Shown here: positions 1 to 11,448 of the stretch, one piece after another | Numbering within the stretch: the stretch's first letter is position 1 | Layout: each line of letters starts with the position of its first letter | Assembly: GCA_947069175.1 (NCBI GenBank) | Contig: CAMTDV010000017.1 | Location: 49,113,137 to 49,177,136 of the forward strand | DNA: 64,000 nucleotides | Direction of reading: 5' to 3' | From: Scalesia atractyloides | Taxonomy: Eukaryota > Streptophyta > Magnoliopsida > Asterales > Asteraceae | Position numbers and translations under genes: made by a program | The notes under the pieces: model-generated | What the model was told of the DNA's origin: nothing | Seen by the model: the letters and a program-made list of their open reading frames with translations, nothing else | Database searches by the model: none

Positions 1-1232
1 ATGCTTGGTTGGTCCCCATGGTTTACGAAAATTGCAGACTTGGTCATAATGGTTTACTAATTACACACTTGGTCCTAGTGGTTGTAGTTTTTGCACTCGG
101 ATGGTCCTTATCAGTAATCTATGTTATATTTCTCAGTTAAGTATGTGCAAAATGACTAAATTGCCCCTAAATAAAATAAAAAAACAAAAAGAGATGGGCC
201 CACCCATCATCATCTTCCCCATCCTCTTTTTTCTCTCTCTAACCCACCACCACCTCCACCGTCACCTCCACCTCCACCTTTACCGTCATCTTCAACCCAT
301 CACCACCACTCAAACCCGCCGAAAAAACGAATCTGGCTGGAAAGTACACAATATATACACAAACTTTTCCAGAATCTTCTATGAAATTCAACACCATATA
401 ACCTGCTAATAATTTGTTATCTCAACTTTTCCTCATCTACATGATTCACAACTCCTGAAATCTGATCTCCCCCATGCGCTTTCACCATCAACAAAGTATA
501 ATCTCTGCATATCTCTCATGTTTGCTAATAATTTGTTGGATGACGTCATCATATTCATCTCTGTTGCAGGTTTCATAGATCTGGATGTATTCACCGTCGC
601 ACGCGACGAGGAAGGTGGTGGCAGTGGCCGTTCCGTAGGAGGAACTGATGGTTCTCGATCCGTACGCTTCGTTCGTGATGATCCGTAGAGTTCGTCGGAA
701 AATGTTGAGTGATTTCACTAATTTGAGCTGGTAAAGTTGTAATTATGTGTAAACAGAGGTCAATTGCCGGCGTCAGAGAAGCAGAGGTAGAGTTGGTGGT
801 GAAGTGATGGTTAGTTGTGATAGGAATGGTGGTTTCGGTGGTGATGTTGACGGAAACTGATCTTGGTCGGATGGTGGTGGTCACAGTGGTGACAAGTGGG
901 GGGCATGGTAGCTGGTGGCGGTGGTTATTTGTATTGTTGAAGATGGAGATTTATCTGGCTGTGGTGGTTTGAGTGTTTGAGGTAGAAGAAGTGGGATCGG
1001 GTGGGACCCATACTAGATAATTGTTTTAGTTAGTTATTATTATTTTTTTATTAATGAGTAAGGGTATTTTGGTCATTTAAAAATACTTAACTGAAAAAAT
1101 TAACATAGGTTAGTGATAACGATCAACCGAGTGCAAAAATTACAACCATTAGGACTAAGTGTGTAACTAGTAAACCATTAGGACCAAGTCTGCAATTTTC
1201 GTAAACCACATGGACCAACAAGCATTTAACTC
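1..1232. mobile_element. Mutator-like fold-back element with long terminal inverted repeats (left tip cut by the window edge)
   Basis: The first ~150 bases are the near-perfect reverse complement of roughly 1080-1232, giving long terminal inverted repeats around a ~900-base middle. The right tip, read outward-in, starts GAGTTAAATG; the window opens just inside the matching left tip, so about seven bases are missing. The interior is low-complexity (CCACCT-rich on one side, GGTGGT-rich on the other) and the short ORFs there show no domain. The same terminal decamer and an internal GTCCATGTGGTT occur in the smaller element at 15865-16239, so the two are probably related. The superfamily (Mutator-like) is inferred from the long repeats and from the 10-bp duplication at the relative; no transposase is present, so it is non-autonomous. 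Confidence 0.75.
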
Positions 1233-1267
1233 TTAAAAGAACGTGTCAGGTCCGTTTCATGTAAATG

Positions 1268-1367
1268 TTTATAAACCCTGCCCCGTAAAACCCCCTCGAG
1301 TTTTTTTAGTAGCCGGCAACGATTTCTTTCTGGTTTTTTGGTTTCAACCTCTCTTCTCGCACACCAG
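1268..1367 (+). promoter_or_regulatory. Possible promoter and 5' UTR exon of the DEAH helicase gene
   Basis: A TATA-like TTTATAAAC lies at about 1268-1276. It is followed by a pyrimidine-rich leader ending in CACCAG/GTACAA, a good plant splice donor after 1367. Acceptor-like sites with pyrimidine tracts occur just before the helicase start, TTTTGCTAG ending at 5498 and TTTGCTCAG ending at 5530. A 5' UTR intron of about 4.1 kb that contains the nested hAT element and solo LTR would fit. This is inference from signals only; transcripts would decide it. Confidence 0.35.
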
Positions 1368-2693
1368 GTACAACTTACCTATTCGGCTAATCCAATTTCT
1401 TTGAACCATTAATCAATCCCTTACTGTCTTCATATATTAAAAATTGAATATGTCTACATCTCTTCATTTTGAAGTACTCATACTGATTTCTATGTCATTA
1501 AACGGGTAGTTTTAAGTTTTTAACAAAAAATTACATAACCCATGTGAGGAATCTACAAATTTGTTGTTTACTTCCATCCAATTTGGGATGTAATTTTGTT
1601 TTGGGTTTTGATGATAGAATAGGGTTGTAAACGCTGCACGTTCAGCTAACAGTTTATGAATTGTTCGGTGAAAAATAGTGGTTGGTTCGACTTTTTCAAA
1701 TTATTTTTTTGTCTTATTTATCCTTTTTTAATATAATACAATACAATTATCAACCACCATGAATAGTGGTACTTTTATTATTATTTTTTGTCTTATTTAT
1801 CCTTTTGTGTATTTATATATTTTTACCTTTCAACAATGCTCGTTCGGTTAGCTTAACAAACGAACACGGAAGAAAAATTCCGTTCGGTTAGCTTAGCGAA
1901 CGAACACGAACAACGGTCTCGTTTGTTCGATTGCGTTCGTGAATGTTCGGTAGTATGTTCAGTTACGTTCGCTCATTTACGTTTGTTCGTATTCATTTGA
2001 TTGTATTAAAAAATAATAGATAATAAATCTTTTATCTAAACATATTGAAAACTTGAAACCCAGTTTTTTTTCTAAGTTAGCTAAAATTTGGGCATTCATG
2101 ACATCTGTGACATCCCGGGTTTTTCGGATAACTTAAACGCGACACTTGTCGAATAAAGTATATGCTAAGTATTAAACGTGTATGAGTTAATGAATACGTG
2201 ATGTGTGTTTGTGTGATTGTTTTAGTTATAAAATATATGTATATATAATAAATATGCACACGAACCGAATCGCGACACAAACACAAACCGAACTCTTTGT
2301 GAAACTAGGAAACCTAAAACCCAAGTCTTCGGCCGCGAGATTTAGATCTTAAACATTAAGCCATTCTCGGCCAAGTGCAAACCAAACCAAACCAAACCAA
2401 CCCAAGTCCTTGGCCGCGAAGAACAAGCTCAAACCGCAAACCCATTGCGGGATCAATTGTGTGAACCGAGATCAAACCAACCTTAAACATATCCCGGCCG
2501 CAAGATAAAACCCAAACCGACCCAACCCAAGTCCCTCGGCCACAAGCTTAAGCCTAACCGTAACCCTCATCTCCTTTGCACTATATATACACACACCCAT
2601 GCATGTTTCATTCACAAACACAAACCCTAACAAGCAAAACAGCCGTCGGCTGCCTTCTCTTGCTCCATTGATCACGAACAGCCATCGTTCATT

Positions 2694-2759
2694 CCATTCA
2701 GTCGCGAGATCAGTCCTTGTTCACCTCCATTCAGTCGCGAGATCAGTCCTTGTTCACCT
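2694..2759. repeat. Tandem duplication, 2 x 33 bp, in the solo LTR
   Basis: Units 2694-2726 and 2727-2759 are identical as read. Each contains CAGTCGCGAGATCAG followed by TCCTTGTTCACCT. They lie in the presumed transcribed leader (R-U5) about 110 bases after the TATA box. Confidence 0.9.
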
Positions 2760-4447
2760 CTATTCGATCAACAAAACAGCCTACTCCATCATCATCTTCT
2801 CGGTCGCAAGCAATCCTTGATCACCGATCCCTTATAGTACTCATGGTTCGTTTACCTTGTTATTAAAAGATTTGAATTTGTCATATGCTACAAGATAACA
2901 TTCGGATATATGTGCTTGAATGATTAATTGGTTTGTTTTCGGATTATACGTGTTTGAAAGTAATCGGCTGAACTATCCTTGTTTGCATGTAAAATTGTTT
3001 GCGGAACTTGTAAGTTTGCGAGTATGTTTGTTTGTAAAAACTAGAAGTATGAACTAGGGTTTGCATGGATATGTTATTAGTAGTGATCTATGATTAGAAA
3101 TCGGTTCTTGCTCGCCTAGGTTGATCATAGGAACGGTTTATGCAAGTTATGGTAATATTATGCTGAAAACAGTTGCTGAGTAATAGTTACAGCCGACTTC
3201 ATCTGGCTGTAACTTGGTCATTAGTTGTCGAAAAACGGATTTTCTGATGTCTTGAACGTAGAGATTTGAATAACGAATCTAATGGCGCTGGATTCATAAT
3301 TTTCTGAAGTTGTTTGATATTTTTAAAGGGCCAAATAAGTTCAGTAACTAAAGCTGTGAAAATCCTGAAATTTTGTTAGTTGTTTATCGAGTGGGATTTT
3401 AAAATCAGTAGAGAGTTGAGTCATGAATTTTGTACAGCAACTAGGCATGGAAATTTCCGGGCAACTCCAACTGGAATTTTGTTAATTGGACGATCAGTGA
3501 TTTTTAAATAAATTCTTCCGTGGACTGCAGTCAGAAGGTGACAAATCTGACTGCAGCCTAGTATATTAATATTTATGGTTAATTGGTAAAGATTTAGGAC
3601 TTGGAAAATTTATATAAATTTCTATGGTATAAATGACACCTACTGTAAAAATATTGGAATTTTTGGAATGTTGGAACCATTTTATAAAAATCCTAGAAAA
3701 CAGCTGAATTATGAGTGCTAAGCTGAAATTTGATAACTTGTGATTGTGTGCACCAAATTGTGGCATGAATTGGTTTATGTTTATGATAAGTTGTTTTGAT
3801 CATTAGGTTCACATGAGGATACTTGCATGCATGTTTGAGTGTTAGATATGTTGTATGTGTGTATCATAGTGTGCGTAAATTACGTGTAGAATTTGTATTG
3901 GTGTGTTCACACACTGACTTGGAATTAATTAGTTTGTTAGGACGCAACTAGCGGTCCTATCTCTTATAAATTCTTTGCTACACTAACCGAGCAAATAAAG
4001 GTGAGTTCACGGCCCCTAACTTTATCCGGTTTTTAAACAACAGGGGAGAAACATGTATACACTCTCAAACTCAATCTCTTTACGTTATACGAATTTAACG
4101 TCACATAACTATTCGGTAACTAAGTTAATGTTAATGTAATGTTATGGTCACTAAGCAGCTTTATCACTTAAGTCCTCGTCAATCTCTCGGATCGTTAGTA
4201 TTGGGTTTAATAGCGGGGGAGTTATAAGTAGTACTACTGGGCCCGACAAGCCCCATCCGAGCTAGTCGCGCTAGCCGACCGGGTATGCTCAACGGGTGAA
4301 TAATTCGGCCTAACTTCGCCATGGTCAGTGATAGGCCTGGCAACACGGAGGCACAACAGTCAGCTTCGATCGCGAACACTTACGTGACATAACTTTAGGC
4401 TAGCTACCTATATATGTTAACATTGAACTTAATTACGAAACAACTAT

Positions 4448-4610
4448 ATTATCCCGGGTTGGGGATAATGGAAACAACAACTTATTATTCCGGGTTTGGA
4501 ATAATGGAAACAACAACTATATTATCCCGGGTTGAGGATAATGGAAGCAACAACTTATTATTCCGGGTTGGAATAATGGAACTAATACGTTATCCCGGGT
4601 TAGGGATAAC
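4448..4610. repeat. Array of five tandem hairpins with co-varying stems
   Basis: Five units about 32-37 bp apart each hold a perfect or near-perfect stem around a GGGTT-type loop: 4448-4469, 4484-4505, 4521-4542, 4557-4577 and 4589-4610. Stems alternate between ATTATCCC/GGGATAAT and ATTATTCC/GGAATAAT, and the last is GTTATCCC/GGGATAAC. The third unit has one mismatch. Paired changes on both arms preserve the helix. The spacers are AACAACA-rich. The array lies in the long 3' part of the solo LTR. Confidence 0.85.
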
Positions 4611-5532
4611 GGGGAAAACAAACTATAACCGAACAAACGAATTTATGAAAACCTGTGAACTCACTCATCTTTAATGTTGACACTTGTTTCTTTACATGTT
4701 TCTCAGGACGCTAGAAGCTCTAGGTGCACGCACATGCATTGAACAAGACATCTTTTATCGAGTCTTATTTATAAATATTGTTTTGGGGTTTATCATTTGT
4801 TTTGGCGTTTGTGTTGGCGCCCGCTTCACTATTTATTTTATGTTTCCGCTCAACTTTAAAAACTAATGCTCTGCTAAATATTGGTAATTAATTTAGACAA
4901 TATAAAATCTACAACAAATGATTTTGGAAAACGTATTATCAAATCATATAGAGTCGTTCGACGTACTAGTGTTTCAGATTCTGGTTTGTTCACACGCCTC
5001 GCGGTAAAACTCCGCAAGTGGAATTTGAGGGTGTGACAACATCCTTTGGGACCATTATGTCTATGTTAATTAAACTTTGAATAATTATGTCTAAGTTAAT
5101 TAAACTTGATTTATCGTTTGGTGGTTGTAGTATACTTTTGGCGTTTTGATTTATCATTTGATGGTTGTATTTAACTACTTGTGTCCAATGTTTTTTTTCA
5201 AGTTAAATGTTCTTCTACGTTCGTTTTTATTCTTCTCCGTTCGTTTCTGTTCGAGACCAGTGTTCACGAACAACTGAATTTCTTTAACTAACGAACACAA
5301 ACTTATGTTCGGTATGCGTTTGTGAATAGACAACAATTCACAAACATGCTAATTTTCTTAATGAACGAACACGAACAACTTTTTCATTCGGTTCGATTAC
5401 AACCCTGTGATAGAATATTGTGTTTCTTATGATTCTAACCATTTATGATAAAACCCCCGAACGAAAATGACCCTGTTGCCCTGCCTCTGTTTTGCTAGGT
5501 GTAGTCGTCCCCAAACCACCATTTGCTCAGGG

Positions 5533-8500
5533 ATGCCGACAGGAGACAAAAGAAACTTTAATTCAAACAACACCACCAATCAGCCTCAACGCTTAATCAA
5601 TGCCGACCAGAAGTCCGACTTCTTTGCCAGGTTTATTTTACAAACACATACGTATCATTCACACTCTAATTGCTGAACTAATATTCTCTCAGGCGGCAGA
5701 AGATTGAGCAACAGAGAAGATCTTTGCCCATCGCTTCAGGTACTCTTGATGTAGATATTGCTCAATTTCTTTACGCATATTGATAGCAATTGCCTTTAGA
5801 GTTAGAACACTTAATTTGTTATTGGAAGCTTAGATTGACATTCAAAAAAATCATATTCAAGGGTTTTTTTTTTGAGATCAGCTGGATTTTTTTTGTCTTG
5901 TTTGTGTTTTGTTAATCTTTTTTGGTTTGAAGTTCAACGTTTCTCATCTTCTAAATGTTTATGAAAAGTTTTGATTGGTGCTGTAAGCTGATTAGAGTTG
6001 ACACCTGACCCGTAACTTTGGCGTGGTTAAGACCGTATGCTGTAGGTTTTCTCTTTGTACAATGTTAATGCTTTTGCTTATTGATCGTTTATTAATTTGC
6101 GTAGTTGAGAAAAGGCTTGTAGAAGAGGTTCGGAAAAATGATACCTTGATAATTGTCGGTGAAACTGGAAGTGGGAAGACAACACGTAAGTTTTCACCAT
6201 CCTTGCTTTTAAGTTTCTGATTTGGCTTTATTTATTGTACATATGTTTGTGTGTTTCACGGGATGCAGTCTTGCAACGCATATGTTCATGGTATGTTTCC
6301 CATGATAGGAATGCTAAAACAGATTTCGTTGAAATTTGAAGTTATGGCTAAACGTTCCATATTGTTGTGACAGAATTGCCCCAATATTTGTATAACGGAG
6401 GATTTTGTCAGAATGGAGGAATAATTGGAATCACTCAACCAAGACGTGTTGCTGCAGTAACTGTTGCAAAACGTGTAGCTGAAGAATGTGCTGTCGAATT
6501 GGGCCAGCAAGTTGGCTACTCCATTAGGTTTGAGGATATGACCTCCACTTCAACCAGGATTAAGTACATGACAGATGGACTGCTATTGAGGTAACATATA
6601 ACATCTTATTATTATTATTTGCATAGTATTCAAATAATTTACACTTCATTCATATGCTCACAGGGAGGCACTTTTGGACCCTAAGCTTTCAAGGTACTCG
6701 GTTATAGTCGTTGATGAAGCTCATGAAAGGACAGTTCAAACTGACGTGTTGCTAGGTTTGCTTAAAGATGTACAAAAGAAGAGATCTCAAAATTCTAACG
6801 GGGCATCGGGTAATTATGATCACGTGAAGAAGGACACCAATGCGAAAGAAAAATCTAACGAGGTTCGAAAGTTAAATCCGTTGAAGTTAATTATCATGTC
6901 TGCTAGTTTGGATGCGCGTGGGTTCTCTGAGTATTTTGGTGGTGCAAAAGCTGTTCATGTAATGGGGCGGCAATTTCCTGTGGATATCCTTTATACCGCG
7001 CAACCTGAGACGGACTGTTTGGATGCAGCTTTAGTTACCATATTTCAGGTTTTTGCTCGACTTCTTTCATTTTTGTTTTCCAATTTAGGCTCAAGCGCAA
7101 GCTTGGCTTGGTTTGAGCTTTTTACGAGCCGATCTTGAATAGCTCACAAATTCTAGTTCTTGACCATTTTCCCGTCTTTTTAGATACATATGGAGGAAGG
7201 GCCGGGTGATATACTTGTGTTTTTATCTGGTCAAGAAGAGATTGAATCCATTGAGGGCCTTGTGCGTGAAAATCTCAAGAAATTACCTGAAGCCAATCAG
7301 AAACTCTTAATATATCCATTGTTCTCTTCTCTTCCATCGGAGAAGCAAATGAAAGTTTTCACACCTGCTCCAGTTGGGTTCAGAAAGGTAAGCAAGCACT
7401 TGCGATGTTTTGTATGATCAAACACTTGGTCGTCTGATCATGGAGTTGATTTTTGTGTGTTGTTATTGCTAGGTTATACTGGCAACAAACGTTGCTGAAA
7501 CATCAGTAACAATACCAGGAGTCAAGTATGTTATTGATCCTGGATTGGTAAAAGTGCGCAGTTACTCTCCCGACAGTGGGATTGAATCTTTGATTGTTGT
7601 TAAAACTTCGAAAGCTCAAGCTCTTCAAAGAAGGTAAACCAGGCGCATTAAACTATGTCTCTATATACGTGTGTGTGTGTAAAAGATGGGAATGTGATTT
7701 GAGTTTTAATTTTTTGTGTAATGTTGCAGTGGACGTGCAGGGCGTGAAGGACCTGGGAAATGCTATCGTCTTTATCCTGAAAGCAGATTTGAGGGACTTG
7801 ATGATTCCACAGTGCCAGAGATCAAACGATGCAATCTTTCAAATGTTATTTTGCAACTTAGTGCTCTTGGCGTTGATGATATAATCGGCTTTGACTTCAT
7901 GGAGAAACCCGACAGGTAAAGTTTTACTTCTTTTTCTGCATACTTTGTGGAACTAATTGTTTTTACGAATACAGGATGGCTGTGATCAGATCACTGGAAT
8001 TATTGTACTTGTTAGGAGCATTGACAGATGAAAAGAAATTGTCGGATCCAATTGGACATCAAATGGCACGTCTTCCATTGGAACCAAATGATTCAAAGGC
8101 ACTAATTTTAGCCAGCCAGTTTGATTGTTTGGAAGAAATGTTGATTGTCGTCTCAATGCTATCAGTGGAGTCCATCTTTTATGTTCCTCGTGACAAGTTA
8201 GAAGAGGTATGCATGCACCACTTTCAGTTATGATGGAGTTTTAGTAAGTTGAAGATATTAACTGATATTTTTTGGCAGTCACGGACTGTCATTAAATCTT
8301 TCTCAAGCCCAGAGGGAGACCATTTGACGTTAGTTAACGTGTATTGTGCTTCTATTGAGTTTTTGGAGAAGAACAAGACGGAGAATGGTAATGAGAAGGC
8401 TGAAAAGAATCTGAGGAAATGGTGCAAGGATAACTTCATTAACAACCGTTCATTAAAGCATGCTCGTGACATTTACAAGTTCGTTAATTCTCATCTATAT

Positions 8501-9861
8501 CAATATTCTCTTATAAAGAAAAACAACTGAGTCACATATAATACCATTTGGAATTTATGATAATTGAAAGAAGGGGTATTTCCATATATACCCCTAGAAA
8601 CTTGCCTATTATCATATTCACCCATCCAAAAAAATAAACATCAAATATACACATTCAAAGTACTTAAAATTTTATATTTACTCATTTTGATTAGCTAAAT
8701 TTATGATATGGCCATTTTACCCTTATCTTTCTTCATACTCTCGTATAGTTTAGGGAAGGGTATACATGTCATAAATTTCCAAATGAGTATATATGATAGT
8801 ATAACTTTTAGTTGGGTAAATATGTTAGTATAGCAAGTTTTAAGTGAGTTAAGTAAATTTATCTCCAAAAAATGTTGTATCCAAATTTGAATATGCTTAT
8901 ATTTTTATAAGTTGGTCAGGATGCATAATGATTAATTGTTCGTTTCTTGTAGTCAAATTCGGGAAAAATGTAGAACGAATGGGACTTAAGATATCTTCAT
9001 GTGGAGATGACATGCTTCAGCTCCGCAGATGCCTTGCTGCTTCATATTTCCTGAATGCAGCCTTAAAGCAGCCTGATGGTACATACAGGTGATGAATGAC
9101 TCACCATAACCTTTTTTACAACTTTATAAGAAACAAGTATATTACCATAAAACTTGCAGAAACTGACGCTAGAATAGTAGCTGTGTCAACTAGGTTATTT
9201 ACGGGTTGGCGGGTCGAACCTGTCATGGACTCGAAAATTGTCACACACATGAACTTAAACTTGACAACATTTTTGCGGGTTGACGCAAATGTAACTTGTT
9301 TAATTCAATTTTTTTAATTTATATTTTTGCATATTAATACTCGAAATTTTACAAATTTACAACCAAAAATGTAAATGTATATGATGCAATTACATTCAAA
9401 TGTTATTTCCTCTCTTATCATCTAAATTTGGCTTGAAATACCCAATCAGTTTTTTTTTCAAAAAAAAAAAAAGTAAAAACAGATGGGTCACGGGTCGGAC
9501 CAACCCAAGCCTGTGAGTTTCGTGTTAGGTTCTTGTTGTGCCAGGAGTTCACACCCTTATAGATTAGTCAAATATGTGAAATCTCAGGTTGCAAGTTTGC
9601 CCAAAGAAAAGGAATAAATTGTTATCTTGAGGCTATCTTTGAATGATTATTAAATCTTGGGTTATGATTGGCAGGGTTTTGGCAAATGGTCAGATTGCAG
9701 AGATTCACCCAACTTCTGTTCTACGGCGTTCAAAACCCGAGTGCATTATTTTCTACAATTTAGTTCAAACAACACGTAATTATGTGCGCAATGTTACTAG
9801 AATTGATTTTTTGTGGCTAGCTGAGCTGGCCCCTCAATGTTATGCCTTAAAGGACGACTAG
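5533..9861 (+). CDS. DEAH10: DEAH-box ATP-dependent RNA helicase, DHX33 / plant DEAH10 (RID1) type, 12 exons, with an apparent frameshift
   Basis: Exons: 5533-5630, 5693-5739, 6105-6185, 6374-6590, 6664-7048, 7184-7387, 7473-7633, 7730-7915, 7975-8206, 8279-8478, 8953-9088, 9675-9861. Introns are GT-AG; intron 10 uses a weak GTTCGT donor. Motifs from the Met at 5533: GETGSGKT (67-74), TQPRRVAA, DEAH (165-168), SAS (227-229), LVFLSGQEE, TNVAETSVTI, QRSGRAGR (396-403), then ratchet/HA2 and OB-fold regions ending in IHPTSVL and LAELAP. The family unwinds RNA during splicing or ribosome production; Arabidopsis RID1 is a nuclear splicing-related protein. The orthology is from remembered similarity, not a search. 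The start at 5533 fits family N-termini; an in-frame ATG at 5467 precedes acceptor-like sites and may be intronic. Exon 11 holds one A too many in the run 8964-8968: as read the protein stops after about 615 residues, while the flanking frames otherwise give about 710, near the family length. Confidence 0.85.
8575..8865. mobile_element. Possible fold-back MITE in intron 10 of the helicase
   Basis: Bases 8597-8624 (core AAACTTGCCTATTATCATAT) match the reverse complement of about 8813-8841 with a few differences, giving imperfect inverted arms around an AT-rich centre. The boundaries are uncertain and no clean target duplication is visible. The insertion would explain why this intron (474 bases) is long, although intron 11 (586 bases) is longer still. 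Confidence 0.4.
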
Positions 9862-10206
9862 AGCTAAAACTATACGATAAAATTGGAGGTGGGCATATGC
9901 GTTGATTGGAGAGAGGCGTATAGTAAGTTCAATATCTTGTCTGTGTGCTTTGGAACGGAGGATAATGCATGCAGTGGCTGAACCGGTTTGTCATTTTTAT
10001 TTTTGTTGTCAGATTTCAGGGGCTTGCATTGCGCTTTTCTGGCATCTTTCCTTTTGGTCAAAGGAACAAGAAAATTCAGGTGGATTCTTGATGATGTTTA
10101 AATTAGGAATTGGATGAGATGATCATGGCAGTGAAGATCGGTGGCATATATCGTTGAATTTTAGGTTGAACTTTGTAATTATGAAAACACGTTTGTGTTT
10201 TTATTG

Positions 10207-10333
10207 TTCCTTTTTTTGAATGGCAAATTTCTTTTATTCCTGTCGTCAATGGGACTTGAACCCACCCCCTCCCAAGGTGTCTAAAGACTTTGCCAATGGA
10301 CCACCACCCTATCCTTGGGGGGGCCTTCAACAT
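10207..10333 (-). mobile_element. tRNA-derived SINE candidate downstream of the helicase
   Basis: Read on the - strand, TGGTCCATTGG (10293-10303) fits the pol III A box and GGTTCAAGTCC (10252-10262) fits the B box with one change, with about 30 bases between the boxes. The unit continues to a short A-run (AAAAAAA opposite 10211-10217). This is the layout of plant tRNA-derived SINEs. No clean target duplication is seen, so the ends are approximate. Confidence 0.5.
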
Positions 10334-10373
10334 GGATTTTAGTCTTGTTAACCTTTTTGCTATAAAGAGTCAT

Positions 10374-10590
10374 TTTGTTGTGGCTGTTTCTTGTTGGCCA
10401 ACCTGAAGCATTTATACTTCCAATTTCTGTCTCGCGACGAGAAAGTTGGGTTGGCTTCGAACTCAGCGACTTCCGTTCACGCTCTTGGTTTAATCTGTCT
10501 GCCTCCAATGCTTCCTTCAATTCCTCCACGAATCTGTCTTTATCCGCAGCGACTGCTCGATGCTTGATTGTATCATAAGTTTGGAATTTG
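10374..10590 (-). pseudogene. Unidentified coding-like fragment
   Basis: On the - strand a frame stays open for about 70 codons with a charged helical segment (FVEELKEALEADRLNQERER, then RRETEIGSIN). It has the composition of real coding sequence, but no start, splice sites or partner exons are evident and I do not recognise the family. It may be an exon relic or a captured gene fragment next to the SINE candidate. Function unknown. Confidence 0.22.
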
Positions 10591-10790
10591 AAATTGGAGC
10601 CAACAAATATGCTGATTTACTCCTTACTGCCTTGTCGTTTACATTTTCCTCACTTCATTTTTAATCAACCCTATCCACGCATTTATTTAAGGCTTCATTT
10701 TGACTTATACAGTAGAGGTCCGGATACATTCTTAAACAGGCTTGGCTTAGGTGTTTTTGTTTGATAGGCAAGTGGATGGATACCTAAGAG

Positions 10791-11448
10791 TAGGGCTGTA
10801 AACGAACCGAACGAACACGAACAGGGCCTTGTTCGTGTTCGTTCATTAAGGAAATAAATGTGTTCACGAACGGTTCATGAACACTTACCGAACGAGATTT
10901 GATGTTCGTGTTCGTTCATTAAGGAAATGAGCGTGTTCACGAACGGTTCACGAACACAAACGAACACAAATAAATTCGGCGAACACGATGAAGGATACAT
11001 GTAGATAAGCACTAGAACTTGAATCCCCTATTGTGGAACGGAGGTCGATCGTATTCGTCGATGTAAATAATGAGGATTTAAAGGGAAATAGTGTATAAAC
11101 AAGGTGAAATAGGGTTTCTTAGTTTACTTGTTAGGGCAATAAAATAAACTATAAGTTTAATAATATAAAAAGTATAGATAAAATTTATGAAAATACAAGA
11201 ATCTTTAAATAAAACACAAACATACGAACATAAATAAACGTAAATTCACGGACATGTTCACGAACACCTTACCGAACGTTCACGAACACAATTGAACGAA
11301 TGTGACCTCTGTTCATGTTCGTTCATTTAACTAATCGAACGAAATTTCTTGTTCATGTTCGTTCGTTTATTAAACGAACGAACATAAACGAACTTCCCGC
11401 CGAACGGTTCACGAACTGTTCGCTGAACGTTCGGTTCGTTTACAGCCA
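10791..11448. mobile_element. hAT-like GTTCG-rich element
   Basis: The left end TAGGGCTGTAAACGAACC mirrors the right end GGTTCGTTTACAGCC, giving inverted termini of about 15-20 bases. Sub-terminal regions are packed with CGAACG/GTTCGT words on both sides (10800-10990 and 11225-11440), as in the hAT element at 1620-5407. The ~240-base centre is AT-rich and non-coding. The flanks CCTAAGAG and CCATAGAG are at best a decayed 8-bp duplication. Confidence 0.65.

Larger units (their letters stand above)
2106..5038 (+). mobile_element. Solo LTR of a gypsy-type retrotransposon inside the hAT element
   Basis: The element begins TGTGACATCCCGGG and ends GAGGGTGTGACA, the TG...CA form of LTRs. It is bounded by an exact 5-bp duplication ACATC at 2101-2105 and 5039-5043. 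There is no primer site, polypurine tract or pol coding, so it is best read as a solo LTR left by LTR-LTR recombination. It is unusually long, about 2.93 kb. A TATA box CTATATATAC at 2581-2590 would leave a ~475-base U3 and a very long R-U5 region. The short ORFs inside are not convincing. Orientation + follows from the TATA box and the CT-rich leader behind it. Confidence 0.82.
1620..5407. mobile_element. hAT-type DNA element, non-autonomous, split by a solo LTR
   Basis: The ends are inverted repeats, TAGGGTTGTAAACG on the left and CAGGGTTGTAATCG read inward from the right. They are flanked by an exact 8-bp duplication TGATAGAA at 1612-1619 and 5408-5415, the size typical of hAT transposition. 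Both arms are full of GTTCG/CGAAC words (about 1840-1990 and 5210-5400). Removing the inserted LTR and its target duplicate leaves about 850 bases with no transposase. It lies between the putative upstream exon and the coding start of the DEAH helicase. Confidence 0.82.

Noticed and set aside
101..884. Short ORFs inside the first fold-back element
   Set aside because: They read through CCACCT/GGTGGT low-complexity sequence on both strands and have no domain or promoter.
5467..5532. In-frame ATG upstream of the chosen helicase start
   Set aside because: It would add 22 Cys-rich residues not seen in the family and it precedes good acceptor sites, so it is probably intronic; transcripts could overturn this.
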